The notes under the pieces are model-generated. The model searched no databases, was not told the DNA's origin, and saw only the letters and a list, made by a program, of their open reading frames with translations. From NCBI GenBank assembly GCA_964393895.1, contig CAYMWP010000137.1, positions 1-12,028 of the forward strand: DNA of 12,028 bases. Reading direction: 5' to 3'. The position numbers and the translations under genes are program-made. The DNA is from B4-G1 sp964393895. Its GTDB lineage: Bacteria; Chloroflexota; Anaerolineae; B4-G1. Below, piece by piece: positions 12,010 to 12,028 of this stretch; positions within the stretch are counted from its first letter, which is position 1, and each line of letters begins with the position of its first letter.

Positions 12010-12028
12010 TACAGGTTTCCGTTAATTC

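Noticed and set aside
1..12028. CRISPR arrays, tRNA or rRNA genes, toxin-antitoxin or phage genes
   Set aside because: I found no regularly spaced repeats, no tRNA-like cloverleaf and no recognisable phage or toxin family in any frame.

Overview
The window looks like a GC-rich chromosomal segment from a Chloroflexota bacterium (Anaerolineae/Caldilineae type, probably uncultured and anaerobic or facultative). This is inferred from the style of the secreted proteins (CSLREA/beta-helix plus cadherin-like repeats, an 'LPLAYKNY' stretch, multi-PA14 lipid-free exoproteins), from a response regulator and a decayed receiver-BTAD regulator, from an oxygen-sensitive 2-hydroxyacyl-CoA dehydratase-type system, and from several short palindromic repeats of a kind common in that phylum. 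No 16S or marker gene is present, so the assignment is tentative.

Layout. 1-80: the last 25 codons of an unidentified plus-strand gene, followed by repeat remnants and a strong rho-independent terminator (284-315). 328-2529 (minus): a 733-aa secreted mosaic surface protein. 2530-3116: a gene-free stretch holding two palindromic interspersed elements and a strong promoter. 3117-5436 (plus): a broken GNAT acetyltransferase, then peptidase T (pepT) and a LysE-family exporter in a translationally overlapped unit. 5437-5536: a short convergent gap with a terminator palindrome. 5537-7240 (minus): a 567-aa secreted protein made of four PA14 domains. 7484-10460 (minus): a tight three-gene operon encoding a BadF/HgdC-type ATPase activator and two paired 2-hydroxyacyl-CoA dehydratase (HgdB/BcrC-like) subunits. 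10569-11216 (plus): an orphan NarL/FixJ-type response regulator, divergent from that operon. 11265 to the window edge (minus): a heavily decayed receiver-BTAD regulator, with a MITE-like element (11846-12009) apparently inserted in coding sequence next to it.

How parts work together. The activator would use ATP to push one electron into the two-subunit iron-sulfur dehydratase/reductase. The substrate cannot be read from the window, because no CoA-transferase, dehydrogenase or electron-transfer gene is adjacent. The divergent response regulator shares its control region with the operon: the two predicted -35 boxes abut and form a TGTCA-N2-TGACA palindrome. PepT and the LysE-type exporter plausibly form a peptide-degradation/amino-acid-export pair, now expressed from the promoter of the dead acetyltransferase.

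Most interesting points: the MITE-like element with a 5-bp target duplication whose removal restores a longer reading frame; a related two-hairpin element near 2.6 kb; the compact divergent control region with a possible leaderless operon mRNA; and a G-quadruplex-type G tract inside one dehydratase subunit gene, where it encodes a proline-rich linker.
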